Assembly (NCBI GenBank): GCA_002682825.1 | Contig: NOKP01000008.1 | Span: forward strand, 1,041,595-1,105,594 | Source of the DNA: Neonectria sp. B-13 | Lineage: Eukaryota; Ascomycota; Sordariomycetes; Hypocreales; Nectriaceae | Reading direction: 5' to 3' | Length of the DNA: 64,000 nucleotides | Part shown: in pieces, positions 11,096-21,928 of the stretch | Layout of the letters: each line of letters begins with the position of its first letter | How positions within the stretch are numbered: position 1 is the stretch's first letter | Notes under the pieces: generated by a model | Seen by the model: the letters and a program-made list of their open reading frames with translations, nothing else | The model's database searches: none | What the model was told of the DNA's origin: nothing | Made by a program: the position numbers and the translations under genes

Positions 11096-12740
11096 CTAAG
11101 CCTGCTGTGCAGAGGGGGTCGAGTTTACAAAACTGACCCCGTGGGGTTGAAAAGTGGTGTCTGGGGCCTCTGGCGGTCCTTGACTGAATATCAGCGGAAC
11201 TGTTGGAGGTACCTCGTCGTTGTTGACCCATGGTATCTGTTTCTTTTTACACCGATCGAGAAGCCCTTGCAGCTCTTCGGCGATGCCGATAGCCAAAAGG
11301 CGGCGTTTGGGGTTAATCAGAAGTAGCTTCGAATCGACGAGATTGACGAGCTCGTCTAACGCTGTGCCTCTGACTCGTGCATCTTCGCGTAGCAGCTTGG
11401 TGGCCGCGTCAACATTGGGATGCCTTTCCATCTTTTCCCACCACTCTGCGTTTCGGTCGTCGGAGATGGTATTGGGATTCTTGGGGCGATAGTAGCCATT
11501 CCACTCCGAATCTCGAGACCAGCGGAAACCGTCAAGTGCGTCTTGGTCGTAAAGTAGCCAGATGACGAATTCCAGGATGATGCATCCCATCGACCAGCAG
11601 TCGTACGTACGCGATCTTGGCGCATTGGTCTGCCGGTAAGCTTCTGGGCCTTCGTAAGCTCGGGTCGACGCAGTCGTGGCCGTCTCCCCCCGGCGTAGAT
11701 GTGTTGAGATACTGTGTACCTTGGATACGCCTACGTCTGCAATCTTGAGGACGCCGGCATCGTCTTCATTGAAGTAGAATATGTTGGATGGCTTGAGGTC
11801 CCCGTGACGGCAGTTGATGTTGTGAAGGTCTCTCAAGGCGGAGGCGAGCCCGGACAACTGTTCGATGGACCAGACGAAAATGGGCAGCGCTCGGTCAGAT
11901 GTAGACTTGTCTTCCCAAAATTGCTTCAGGTCCCCATGATCAGCCCATGGGAAGAAGATGCAAGGGATCTGATCACAAGTGGCCAGGTATTTGATTAGGT
12001 GATTATTGTTGACGGTATTGATCTTGCGCAGATTGTCTCTCTCGTGTGTGTAATCTTTGAAGGCGTTGATGAATTTTTTGACAGCAACGAGACGGGGCTC
12101 TCCTCCCTTTTCCTTGGCGCGGGCGTCAGAGAGCGTCAAGCGACCGGCAGGAACTTGGGCAAAGACTCACCTGAGAGGGGATCTCTGCAAAGAAGACATG
12201 GCTGAATTGCGTGTTTCCCTTGTCCTCACATTTGGAGAACTCCAAGGCACATTTCTCGTCAAGTTCAACTTCAATAGGATGGCCGTCTTTGAGGTCTAAG
12301 ATGGGTGCTAGAACTGTCCATTGCTTCTCCAGGAACGCGGCCACTGTAGCCTCTTCCCAGTTTGGGAACCTGATAGGCTTGTTCTCGTGGCGGTTTTGCA
12401 GAATATCACCCTTGGCGCAAAGTGGAAGGTCATCATCCGTGAGCGCATGCGTGGTCAGACTCTTGAGGGAGTCTTCGTTGAGTTGGCCTATGATGGCGAG
12501 AACTGCGATCAGTTTCCTGGCCTGTAGGAGTTTGTTGTCCAAACCGCGATTGCGGAATAGCAAGCGCGGCCAGCTCCATCTGGAGCGAAGTGCAGAGTTG
12601 ACTCTGGTTAAGGTGACGATTTCGAGCAAATTCTGCTCGGGGATGTATTTGTTGTTCGTGACCATGCAATTATGCATTGTTTTCGAGTTCGTAAGTTCCT
12701 TGAACAAGGATAAAGGGGTTGGTTTCGCGTGGGGTGGCAT
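11096..12740 (-). CDS. Protein kinase-like protein with HGD/DVG motifs (kinase A of a paralogous pair)
   Basis: Model complement(join(11096..12112,12171..12740)), 528 aa; intron 12113-12170 is phase 0. Residues 1-190 form an N-terminal domain not recognised, but shared in layout with kinase B. The kinase domain follows: VAVKK with Lys202, LIKYLATCDQIPCIFFPWAD hinge region, CRHGDLKPSN (His293-Gly294-Asp295), ADVG (316-318), YEGPEAYR in place of APE, and DCWSMGCIILEF. There is no GxGxxG loop before the Lys, HRD is HGD and DFG is DVG. Catalytic Lys and Asp residues remain, so activity is possible but unproven. The start at 12740 is the first ATG; the frame is open upstream to 12800 without one. 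The gene is head-to-head with kinase B. Confidence 0.8.
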
Positions 12741-14524
12741 ATTCCTCGTTCGACTGGACGAAGATGAGATAATGAAACAATGAATGAGAATGATATCCAA
12801 TTGAGCTGAGGTCGATTTGCATACGAGCGAGATGATGTTAATTCAGCGCTATTGAAGTGTTCGTATGCAATGGTGGTGAAAGATTGACAAACTCGCACAA
12901 TTACATTCACAGTAGGTACTGCACTCTGGGGGGCCTCAAAATCGACAGGCGCCCTTCATTCTGAGTGCACATGGTGCATCTGAACCCTGATAAGGTTGTG
13001 TTGTTGCAGCTGGGGTGGTGTGATGGTCGGAGGCAGTGCGAAGATTTTGCAGGTGAAGCCTACTTTCAGACGCGAGCGAACCATGGCTCCCCAGACTCAG
13101 CTGACGGTGCCATGGGCTGCATTCAACATTAAGGCGCCCCAATACCCGGGGGTTGTCGGAACAGAAAGCAGTGTGACCATGATGTTAGTCCTGTAGGTAC
13201 TGAAGAATCCGGTTGGGTTCAACTCTGACCTGAACAATCCCCGGATGCCGATCTTGTTGCTTGGATGGTTTTTCATCCGAACAAAGAAAGGTGCATACTG
13301 TTCGTGGGCATATGTATCGTGATCTCGCCCCGAACCCGTGGAGGGCTCTGCGAGCACTTAAGCACAGACTACAATCCCAGGACCAGTTTACAAGCCAAAC
13401 CGCCTCCTCTACTCCAACACGTTATTGATTCGTCAATCCGCCATGCCGAGGCGGACTGGGGAGGTTGCTGCTTGCGTCATCTCCTGAGCCATCGAATAAG
13501 ACAAGCGGGAAGGGCAATGTGGTGCGGGGTCGCGTTGAAAGGCTCCAAGGTTGTCTGCCTAAGAGGCGTCCAGGCGACGTGCAGGCTGTAAGCGAGAGAA
13601 TCCGGCAATCCGAGTCCAGCCACGTTCACCATTCTGTCATTAACACATCATACATCAAAGGTTTTTCTTCATCGCAGAGCCGCTTCTTATCATTGTGTGG
13701 GTGGATGGAGTCACATTATAGCTGTCACAAGACTCGACAAAAGGGCGATGTGCAAGCCACAAGAATTGAGGGTGAGGCCAATTGTAACGGTTTTACACGT
13801 CCCAAACCCTCCAACTCGTCTTCCAGCCCATTTCATTGGACCTGGAGTTGCACTATGCAAGGTAATTCCAACCGCAGCCTCGTAGGATATGGGCAAATAC
13901 CCGCTCAACGAGACCCTCCATGTCAGCTTCCCGAGCGGCCGCTTTCGCCGTCTCCGCCCTGCTAGTAAGTGTCGAAGACAAGTCTCAAGACTCATCTCCA
14001 ATCACATACGAGTGAGTCTGGACAGGTTCAATTGACTCCTTCAGCTTTTCATGCACATGCAGTCAGCATTGGGAGCTTGCAGGTCCATGAGACCGTTGCG
14101 GGCTCGGATTCAGTGTGCTACTGCTCGTTTGCAAGAGTCTGCCCTTCGTCGAGGATGTGGCTTGCCCGTTTCCTGGCATTGTGACTGGTCGTCAGAGTGA
14201 TAAGAGTGCGTATGTCGTCAGCAAACTGCGGGGTGAAGTGTCAATACCGAATGCATCCCTCACCGTTTGATCATGGCTCGTATGTCGCGGCTTTGCTACT
14301 GGTTTTGCATTGGACCGAGAGAAACAACGAAAGTTTCCACCACCGTTGAGTTCGATACGATGCGAGAGACAAAAGACAGCTACATCATTGTCTCTGGCAA
14401 TAGTGGAATTCAACATTTTGAAGAGTACATTTTTCCTAGCTCACCGAGTTCATCCTCCGAACCGACTTGTACAACAAGCATATCATCACGTGTCAATCTC
14501 CTCACGCCGTTCAAATACTTGAAA
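12741..14524. other. Divergent intergenic region between the two kinases
   Basis: About 1.8 kb between the starts of two paralogous kinase genes, so it contains both promoters. Small frames (for example 13265-13591 and 13465-13965) show no motif or paralogy. In-frame sequence upstream of kinase B (14273-14524) is open and could extend its N-terminus by 84 residues. Confidence 0.5.
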
Positions 14525-16217
14525 ATGGGCCTCAACGACGACCTCGCATCCTCTCTCAAAAAGAAGATATGGGGGAGGATAATACATCGAAGAGATCATT
14601 CTCAGACCTTTTTCCCCAACTCCGGTTGGGATGGACTATTTAAAGAAGCTGAAGTGAAGGCAACTCTGAGGAAATGTGGAGAGCATCCAGTACCGGTACA
14701 AGATCTAGTCGACTTCATTCTGAAGAAGGCACCCAAGACTTTCGCCATTCTCATCACCATGGAACAGCCACAACTTATCACAGCATTCTACAATAATGAT
14801 CTTGGGCAGAAAAAGCTCCCACTCGAACTGGAATCCGTTGAGAAAAGGCTTGAGCAGGCTGGCTGGGCGTGCGGATTCGTTTATGACTTCTGCGACACAA
14901 AGCAATGGTGGTTTATGGCTCCGACATTCACCAAAAAGCAGTTCAGGTATGAGTTTGGAAAGTGCTATCACCTGCCCTTCACAACATCCGGCAAACGAGC
15001 AGGCAGTGGACCTTCTAACTACAGCACGGTCGAGGAGAGGAGTATTCACATCGACCACGTCGAAATTCGGACTGATCAGGTGAGTACTTAGAATTAGCCT
15101 CATGAAAGGATAAGCGATGCTGACGATAAATTAGAATCCTCCAAAGGATGAAAAAGGGAACCTACGAGTTGCGATTAAAAAGCTGATCAACTTGGACCGA
15201 AACATGGCTGAGCAAGAAGCTGCCACGCTCGAGATGATGAGACGGCTCCAAACCGACCACTTGATCAAGGCCATCGCATACTATCGACACGATGACTTTC
15301 ACTACTTCATGTTTCCTTGGGCAGAACACGGGAATCTCTGGGAGTTCTGGACGAAGGGTAACAGAGCCAGCTTGACGAAGGCCTACCTCATCTGGGCTTT
15401 CAAACAACTCAAAGGGCTAGCCGTTGCTATTGAACAGTTACACGGCCAATCCAATTCGAAAAGCTGTCGTCACGGGGATCTAAAGCCAGAGAACATTCTG
15501 TGCTTTCGGGAAGGCGACAATAAGGACAGCAATCTAACGCCGGCGGTAAAAATCGTCATTACTGACGTTGGATTAGCCATGCGCCATAATGAAGCGACGC
15601 AGTTTCGAGAGGCCACAAATACTACGGTGTCGACCATGAGGTACGCAGGCCCAGAGATGGAGGTCACTCCCAATAGCCCGCTTTCCCGGCGGTTCGACAT
15701 CTGGAGTATGGGCTGTATTTTTCTCGAGTTTGTTACTTGGCTCCTCTACGGCAAGGAGGAACTGTTTCGATGCACCGAGGCCCTCAAACCTACCTTCTAC
15801 AAAACGAAGAGGGACAAAAATGGAACAATCACCTCGGCTGAGGTCCATCCCAACATTGAACGATGGGTGTCATACATCCGCAGAGATTGGCGGTGTTCCA
15901 GAGGCACTGCCCTCGGACGACTTGTGGATCTTATCATCAACAAGCTCTTGATTGTGAAAGTGACGGATGCGGCCGGTTCGCCTCATTCAACACCACGTCT
16001 CGGCACCGAGTCTCAGCGATTGCAATCCCGCATATATGCCCCTGAGATGAGAGAGGAATTGGAGGATATTTTCACGGGCTTGGAAACAGACAGTATCAAT
16101 GCCATGGGAGAGAAGCCACCAGGCAACCCGGCGAATGCCCAAGGACCTTTTCATTCCATACCATCTACACGGGGCGGGCTGCTTGCGCCGGGGCCTTATC
16201 CTAATCGGGCAAGATAA
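14525..16217 (+). CDS. Protein kinase-like protein with HGD/DVG motifs (kinase B of a paralogous pair)
   Basis: Model join(14525..15079,15135..16217), 545 aa; the intron (GTGAGT...TTAG) is phase 0 and lies just before the beta-3 Lys strand, exactly as in kinase A. Kinase signatures: VAIKK (Lys200), MFPWAEHGNLWEFW, CRHGDLKPEN (His298-Gly299-Asp300), TDVG (329-331), RYAGPEME and DIWSMGCIFLEFVTWLLYGK. HRD is HGD and DFG is DVG; no glycine-rich loop is visible. The N-terminal 185 residues are an unrecognised domain comparable to that of kinase A. The start at 14525 is chosen because it aligns best with kinase A; an upstream in-frame ATG at 14273 is the alternative. The C-terminus is a low-complexity Pro/Gly tail. 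Confidence 0.8.
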
Positions 16218-16809
16218 CCTTCATTCAAATATCAACATGAAGTCACATGCTAATGAGAAATCATCTGCTGTAGAACGTGAGTCTTTCTTAGCTATATACC
16301 TCATGATATTGCTGATAGCTAACCTGCAATTTTGACATGGAAAGGAAGTAGGTTGGTCTTCTGTTTAGAGTATCCCTTCGTGTTGAAGTGATACTGACTT
16401 CATGTTCGAAAACCTAGTATGTAAGTAATACCGCATCAATCAATCAGAAATGAGAGTAGCAAGGCATGTTAATGAATGGCTTTACCGATCAGAAAGTATG
16501 TTAATTGATTTCGTCTTTTGTTTCCACACCTTTCACGCGTTCCTCGCCCCATACACTTGCAAAACATCTGGGCTAATTCGTCTTTCTGCAGTTTGTGAGC
16601 ATCTAACTGGACCCCGGGTCCCTAAACTGCTCGAGCCCTGAGCCTAATGGCTTTATAGACCGTACGTACATGCTGAAGCTTTGGCTTTTTTATTGACCTT
16701 AGATAACCATTACTAAAATTGGGACAAACTGACATCTAAACACCTCTAGCCTGTGAGTGACCCTACATTAACGCAATCCTTGTCATACGACTAAGGTAAT
16801 TATCTATAG
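16218..16809. other. Intergenic, probably holding the missing first exon of the next HET gene
   Basis: A good donor (GTGAGT at 16753) pairs with the acceptor at 16808-16809 to give a 57-nt intron, so a 5' exon of the HET gene should end at 16752. The reading frame upstream of it meets a TAG within a few bases, so the exon cannot be placed. Confidence 0.45.
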
Positions 16810-18778
16810 CTCACCGACAACTGGATTTACACCCCCGACGATACTTTCCCCGCTACGTTCTTCAATGATGTCGACTTGGCCGCAGTCGTTCCGCAAGCGG
16901 TCAAATCTCAGCTTTGTCGCCGGTGTGGTGGTCTATCTCTTTGGTCTATCGAGTGCAGCTTTATGGATTCTCGAAGCGGTCTTGATACCAAAGCCCGGGA
17001 GGACAAGTGTCAACTTTGCCAACTTCTGTCTTACTGCATTCGAGACCGGTCGTATTCTCCAAGAGATGTAGTTCAATTTGCTCGCCTGGGATCTTACCTC
17101 ACAATTGATGATGGCAAGGAACAACCTGTCGTCAATCTTTGCACGGTGCCAGGTTCGTAGCTAACTCTTTTGACCTGTGTTTTCTAAATAGACTCATGGA
17201 AGGCTTACTCCAAATAGGACCCAAGGTCGGGCCTTTAAATAACATTCAAACTGGCTTCTCGAAGCTTCCAGAGGCTGGCAGCAAAGCTCATTTCAAAGTG
17301 TTGAGGGAATGGATTCGCAGCTGCGACAGTACCCACGACTGCGTCCCCAAACAACTTGATTTCGTACCAACACGACTCCTTGACATCAGTGAGTCCGAGT
17401 CTGACATCGTTCGACTCCTTGACAATGATAGCAGACTGAAGCAACCCAAAAAATATGCGGCTTTGTCCCATCGCTGGGGCTCCCCTGTGCATCACGAAAG
17501 CTTTTGCGCGACAAAGGCCAAAATCAAGGTGCTCAAAGGTGGTTTCAAGGCGTCACATCTTCCAAAGACTTTCCGCGATGCGGTGTCTGTAGCCCGAGGG
17601 CTCGAGCTGGACTATCTCTGGATCGACTCTGTCTGTATTGTTCAGGATGACCCTGATGATTGGGACATCGAGTCCAAACTCATGGAGCAGGTCTTTAGTT
17701 CGGCATACTGCACCCTCGCCGCAAGCTGCGCTTCTGGAACGAGCGACGGGTTCCTCAATGCGCGACCCGAGAGACGATGCATCCCGATCACGCTTGGCGA
17801 CGCGACTTATTACGCGTGCGAGACCATCGACGACTTCCGCACCCATGTTGACCAGAGCGAGCTCAACAAAAGAGGTTGGGTCATGCAGGAACGGGCTTTG
17901 TCACGACGAACTATTTACTTTGCAGAGAATCAGTCGTACTGGGAATGTGGTGGCGGCGTACGATGCGAGACAATGACCAAGATGAGGAAGTATGCACATT
18001 GCACTACACCCCTGAAACTCAGTCAACCTTCACTCTGCTAATCCAAGACCACAGTCTCAAAGCCTCATTCCTCGGTGACGCAAACTTTCCCCAGTCAGCC
18101 GAACAGTATGTCAAGGGATTGAAGATTGAGTTCTTCCAGGATCTCTATGTGCGCTACTCCAAACTAGCCCTCTCTTTTGCCTCCGACCGACCGGTCGCCA
18201 TCAAGGGACTCGAGAGTAGACTTCTCAACACCCTTAACACCACTGGCGGGCACGGTATTTTTGACCTTTACCTGCATCGGTCCTTGCTCTGGAAGCGTGA
18301 AGGGAAAAGCTTCAGTCGCATTAGGACCACGCGTGGTGAGCCAGTCCCTTCTTGGTCGTGGATGGCATACGACGGGGCCATTGACTACGTGTCTGTTCCT
18401 GGTGGAAAGGTTTTGTGGTTTGACGACATCAAATCATCGTTTTCTAAAGTTCTAGGTGTATTGAAAGGTGATGGCGATGGGGAAGCTCCTGCGTTGGAGG
18501 CACAAATTTGGGGCATTGTCAACGACCCTGTCGAGGAGTCGATCTTCCTTGACGAGCCAGGTCGAACCTTCACACCGCCAATGGAGTGTGTTGTGTTAGG
18601 GAAGAGTAATTCAGAGCCGTTGGACGAGTTTCAGACCCACTGGGTCATTCTAGTCCATTGCATCTCGAAGAATGCCAATGGTTCTGGTGGCCAGGTGTAT
18701 GAGAGGCTTGGAGTTGCTGTCCTTTCGCGACGTCACATTGACTTTCAAGGTCGGGCAAGAGATAGTAAAATCCACTGA
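16810..18778 (+). CDS. HET-domain protein (heterokaryon incompatibility), 5' end unresolved
   Basis: Model join(16810..17152,17218..17989,18055..18778), 612 codons plus stop, phases exact. The N-terminal part has paired cysteines (SQLCRRCGG; CQLCQLL). The HET domain shows YAALSHRWGSP, FRDAVSVARGLELDYLWIDS, IVQDDPDDWDIES and NKRGWVMQERALSRRTIYF, with WECGGGVRCET afterwards. The C-terminal part includes GEPVPSWSWMAYDG. All core HET motifs are intact, unlike the pseudogene at 5.7-6.6 kb. Family role: triggers cell death on incompatible fusion, often together with NLR partners; the NLR-type gene lies 13 kb away. No start ATG is visible in the first exon, so an upstream exon is expected. The donor at 17153 (GTTCGT) is weak but phase-compatible. 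Confidence 0.8.
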
Positions 18779-20167
18779 TGGGATACCTAGCTTCTCTTAA
18801 GGTCATTGCAGTATCATTGATAATAGCAAGCCATTCGCAGTCGGTGTTCGTATGGGCATTAAGATAGAATGGGATGCTTTAACAGAGAAGAATGAACACG
18901 TTATTATTACAAGAGAGAAGCATAAGCTACACAACTTCCCACTATAATAACGCCTGAAGTTCCCTTTGAGCATAAAATCATACCAATCTCCAATCAATAT
19001 CAATTACTGGTGCTATCTTCAGTACAATACATAGGTTCTGTTAACAAGCCATGCTACTACAGTGTCTCTACCATGTATTGAAATCCAGCCACTCCCAAAG
19101 AGGTACTTTAAGGCAGTTATATATTTGTGGGTGTCTTTTTCACTAGGATGGTTGGCTCGTTCTAAGCATCCAGCTGGGAAGACTCGCAGTAGAGAGGCTT
19201 GTCGCAACACTCTGCTCTCCGCCTGTTTGGAGATCCGAGAACCCGATTTCTTCGGCCTCGTTATGAGTTTCTTGTTCGTGAATCAACCGACTATAAACAG
19301 CAAGGAAGACGGCCTTACATGCGGCAGCTCATAGACTCCAATATCCGATGACTACAGAACCTTCAGACTCCGTAATAGCAATAATTAGGCTCTCCAACAT
19401 GTAGATAATCCACACAACAAAGAATACGTGGGCAATGTACCCCAGTAATGCCCAGACATACCAAATGAAGGCTATTATCCGCGTAACCCTTATTTGAGGA
19501 GGTGAGGGATTACGCCGAAGCTGCAATGGTGTCTCAAGAATCCGCTACAATACAGATATTAGGGCTTCTCGCCCCTTGTGGGAACTTGGGCTTATAAACC
19601 ATGAAGCGAGTACCCTCAGAGGAGGATGTTGTTATTCTTTCAAACTTCATCCGCTGAGAAACGTTAGCTAGGTTCCAATCTTATTGATGTTGCACTTAAT
19701 TGTTCATTGTTATTCAGCTCAATGGAGAAAATGTTCTTTAATAGCTGTTCGACCATTGGTACTAGGTTCTGAAAGCTGTCCATGGTTCTTGGCGCCTTTG
19801 AAGTGATCTGCTCGTCGTATCCAGACCAATTTAGCAGTGCACCCGTCTCCATAGGTCGATGTAAGACGGGATGGTTATCTTGAAGACTCTTATGGCCTAG
19901 GTATGAGTGTTCTCAAGAATGCGCTGGAATTTGACAATATCAACAGTGTTGGTAATATCACCCCCAAATATAATTCATCACCTATGCCGTAGTGTAACCA
20001 CCTGGTTTATTAAGAGTTCTGTCTGGCAAAAGTAAAACTAGGCTTCATATAGCAAAATGTCGCCAACATCTACCAATTAATAAACATAAAACACAACAAA
20101 TAATGGGATCTGCGGCCTACCCTCGAACCCATTTAGAGTTGGCTCAGAGCCAGCTCACAGGGTACTA
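18779..20167. other. Gene-poor region with a possible decayed membrane-protein gene
   Basis: No intact gene. Scattered minus-strand fragments (19329-19526 with hydrophobic segments, 19664-19852) look like exons of a decayed gene and are listed separately. The rest shows only short random frames. Confidence 0.5.
19329..19852 (-). pseudogene. Possible remnant of a small membrane-protein gene
   Basis: Three minus-strand stretches are separated by plausible splice signals (acceptors preceded by CTAAT and CTAAC). One is soluble (19664-19852), one short and basic (about 19560-19650), and one (19329-19526) holds a hydrophobic helix around IAFIWYVWALLGYIAHVFFV. The phases at the first junction did not fit any donor I could find and no good start was seen. 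A decayed or misread gene is more likely than an intact one; it could also be chance. Confidence 0.25.
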
Positions 20168-20881
20168 TTAGTAGAATCGAGCTATTTTGGTCACCACAAC
20201 ATCATCGTTGTCGGTAGAACGTCTCCTTCGCTTGGCCGGCTTAGCATCAAGGTCGAGCTTCGCGACTCTACTAGCGAGATTCTCCTCCAGCGAAACTTGC
20301 AATGATGGTGAACCGTCTCTGGGCTGGGCTTTGCTACCCAGGACGAATTTTCGTAAAGAGGTTGTAGACCGTGAGAAGAAATAATCATTGATATGATTAA
20401 GCTCGGAACGGCTCAAGTCCTTGAAGACATCTCGCACCTCCTCTTTCATGTCATCTTCATCTTCTTCATACTCTTCCTCGTCCTCGGTCCAATCGCTGTC
20501 TTCGCTATCATTCCGTTCATCATCCGCCATGACGGTTTCGTCACCCGAAATATCCGCCCTGTCCTGGCTGTCGTCATCTGACATATCTGGGCTGTCGGAT
20601 TTATCTTGGGCGCCCTCGTCGTCCTCATCGTCCGAGCAGTATGAATTGTCTTGGCCGCCCGGCTCACTGTAGCTGTGTAGCGAATGTGGAGAGGGTGGCT
20701 CGGATTCGCTCGCGGTGCCACCATCCCATCCATCGTAGTACGGCTCGTCATCCGGCTCCTCTTCGCTGTAGTTTCCGGATTCGTCTGATGAAATAATCAC
20801 ACGTGGGCTCTCTTTGCCACCCTTGCAGCGAAATGGCGGCTGCAGGTCAGTCAAACAACAATTGTTTGTTGGTTCCGACAT
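20168..20881 (-). CDS. Acidic, intrinsically disordered nuclear-type protein (237 aa)
   Basis: Single exon from the ATG at 20881-20879. The central 110 residues are dominated by Asp, Glu and Ser (for example SDWTEDEEEYEEDEDD), followed by a short predicted helix (VFKDLSRSELNHINDYFF) and near the C-terminus a basic patch, KRRRR, typical of a nuclear localisation signal. No catalytic domain is recognised. The composition is like histone-chaperone or chromatin-associated acidic proteins, but that is only an analogy. Its promoter side faces the 75-bp poly-C tract, which lies about 410 bp upstream of the start. Confidence 0.55.
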   Translation of the reverse strand: MSEPTNNCCLTDLQPPFRCKGGKESPRVIISSDESGNYSEEEPDDEPYYDGWDGGTASESEPPSPHSLHSYSEPGGQDNSYCSDDEDDEGAQDKSDSPDMSDDDSQDRADISGDETVMADDERNDSEDSDWTEDEEEYEEDEDDMKEEVRDVFKDLSRSELNHINDYFFSRSTTSLRKFVLGSKAQPRDGSPSLQVSLEENLASRVAKLDLDAKPAKRRRRSTDNDDVVVTKIARFY

Positions 20882-21288
20882 GTCGAGTGCATGAGATGTG
20901 TGGTATACGTCGGTTTATCCTAGGTCAGAGTATTTGATAACTCGTCGGCGTGCCTAGTGAGGCTTTTAGTTTTTCAGAAAGATGAGTCTGTAGAAGGATT
21001 GTTGGCTGCTTAAATATCCCACGACTCAATCAATGGACTTATTGTTCGCTATAAAGAACGAGAAACTAAAAAATGTGTGCGGGAACATAAGAAGATGATC
21101 AAACAAAGACCTCATTCAATTAAAGTCTCGCGCGGACATTCTTCGTTCAAACACATAGCTCGCTTTCATGAACACACTTAACGGTAAGGGTTTATTCGGG
21201 AACAGTGTGTATATTGGCAAAAACGTCCTCGATGGACCAGCTGTTCAGCCAAGTGATTTGTGTCTTTGTGGGATACATTCCCCAGCGC

Positions 21289-21290
<2 letters not shown>
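20882..21290. promoter_or_regulatory. Upstream region of the acidic-protein gene
   Basis: A 400-bp stretch between the start of the acidic-protein gene and the poly-C tract; it must include that gene's promoter. No specific element recognised. Confidence 0.4.

Positions 21291-21365
<75 letters not shown>
21291..21365. repeat. Uninterrupted 75-nt poly-C (poly-G) tract
   Basis: 75 consecutive C, with no interruption. Open frames across it encode only polyproline, or polyglycine on the other strand, and are artefacts. The G-rich strand could form G-quadruplexes and the C-rich strand an i-motif. Length may be imprecise because homopolymers are prone to assembly error. Confidence 0.98.
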
Positions 21366-21367
<2 letters not shown>

Positions 21368-21928
21368 CGAATAGTCATGTTGCTTCGCTTCCACAAACAT
21401 AATTCTTCCCAACTCCAACAACCAAGGTTGATTAATAGGGTTTTACAAATTACCTGAGATAGTGACAAGGGTATATGCCGTGGATGGGAATACCATCGAC
21501 TGCAGATCGTTCCTTCCGACCTGCCCGCCACGTGGGCCGGCGCTTCTTCTCCGACACTTATCTCTGATCCCTTGCCTACATGAGCCGTTAGAGAAAGTTG
21601 AGGTTTTCAAATCCTAATACGATCACATGCGAGAAGAGATTACAAAACTTCTGAAAAACTTCAGACAGCACAAAACATTAGAAACGCAGTCCCCTAGGCT
21701 CACATTGGTATCTTTCAATGCCTCTTGCTCTGCAATGAGTTGTCCTATGGCAGTAAAGGAATCTTGCCCATCTCTCCCAGCTGGTAGAATGCCGCCACAT
21801 CCAAAGTCGACATTCACGTAACTTCAATACACAATTGCCCTCGATAGAAAGGTACAGTAACTAAACAGCTAAGTACTACGGCCTTAGACATGTACATGAT
21901 GAGATTGTCCACTCAATCACCCCCTTCC
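21366..21928. other. Intergenic, no gene seen
   Basis: Between the poly-C tract and the 3' end of the second F-box gene. Two mirror-image short frames at 21.62-21.82 kb on opposite strands show no motif. Confidence 0.5.

Noticed and set aside
21168..21531. Polyproline and polyglycine frames around 21.3 kb
   Set aside because: They are translations of the poly-C tract in all frames.
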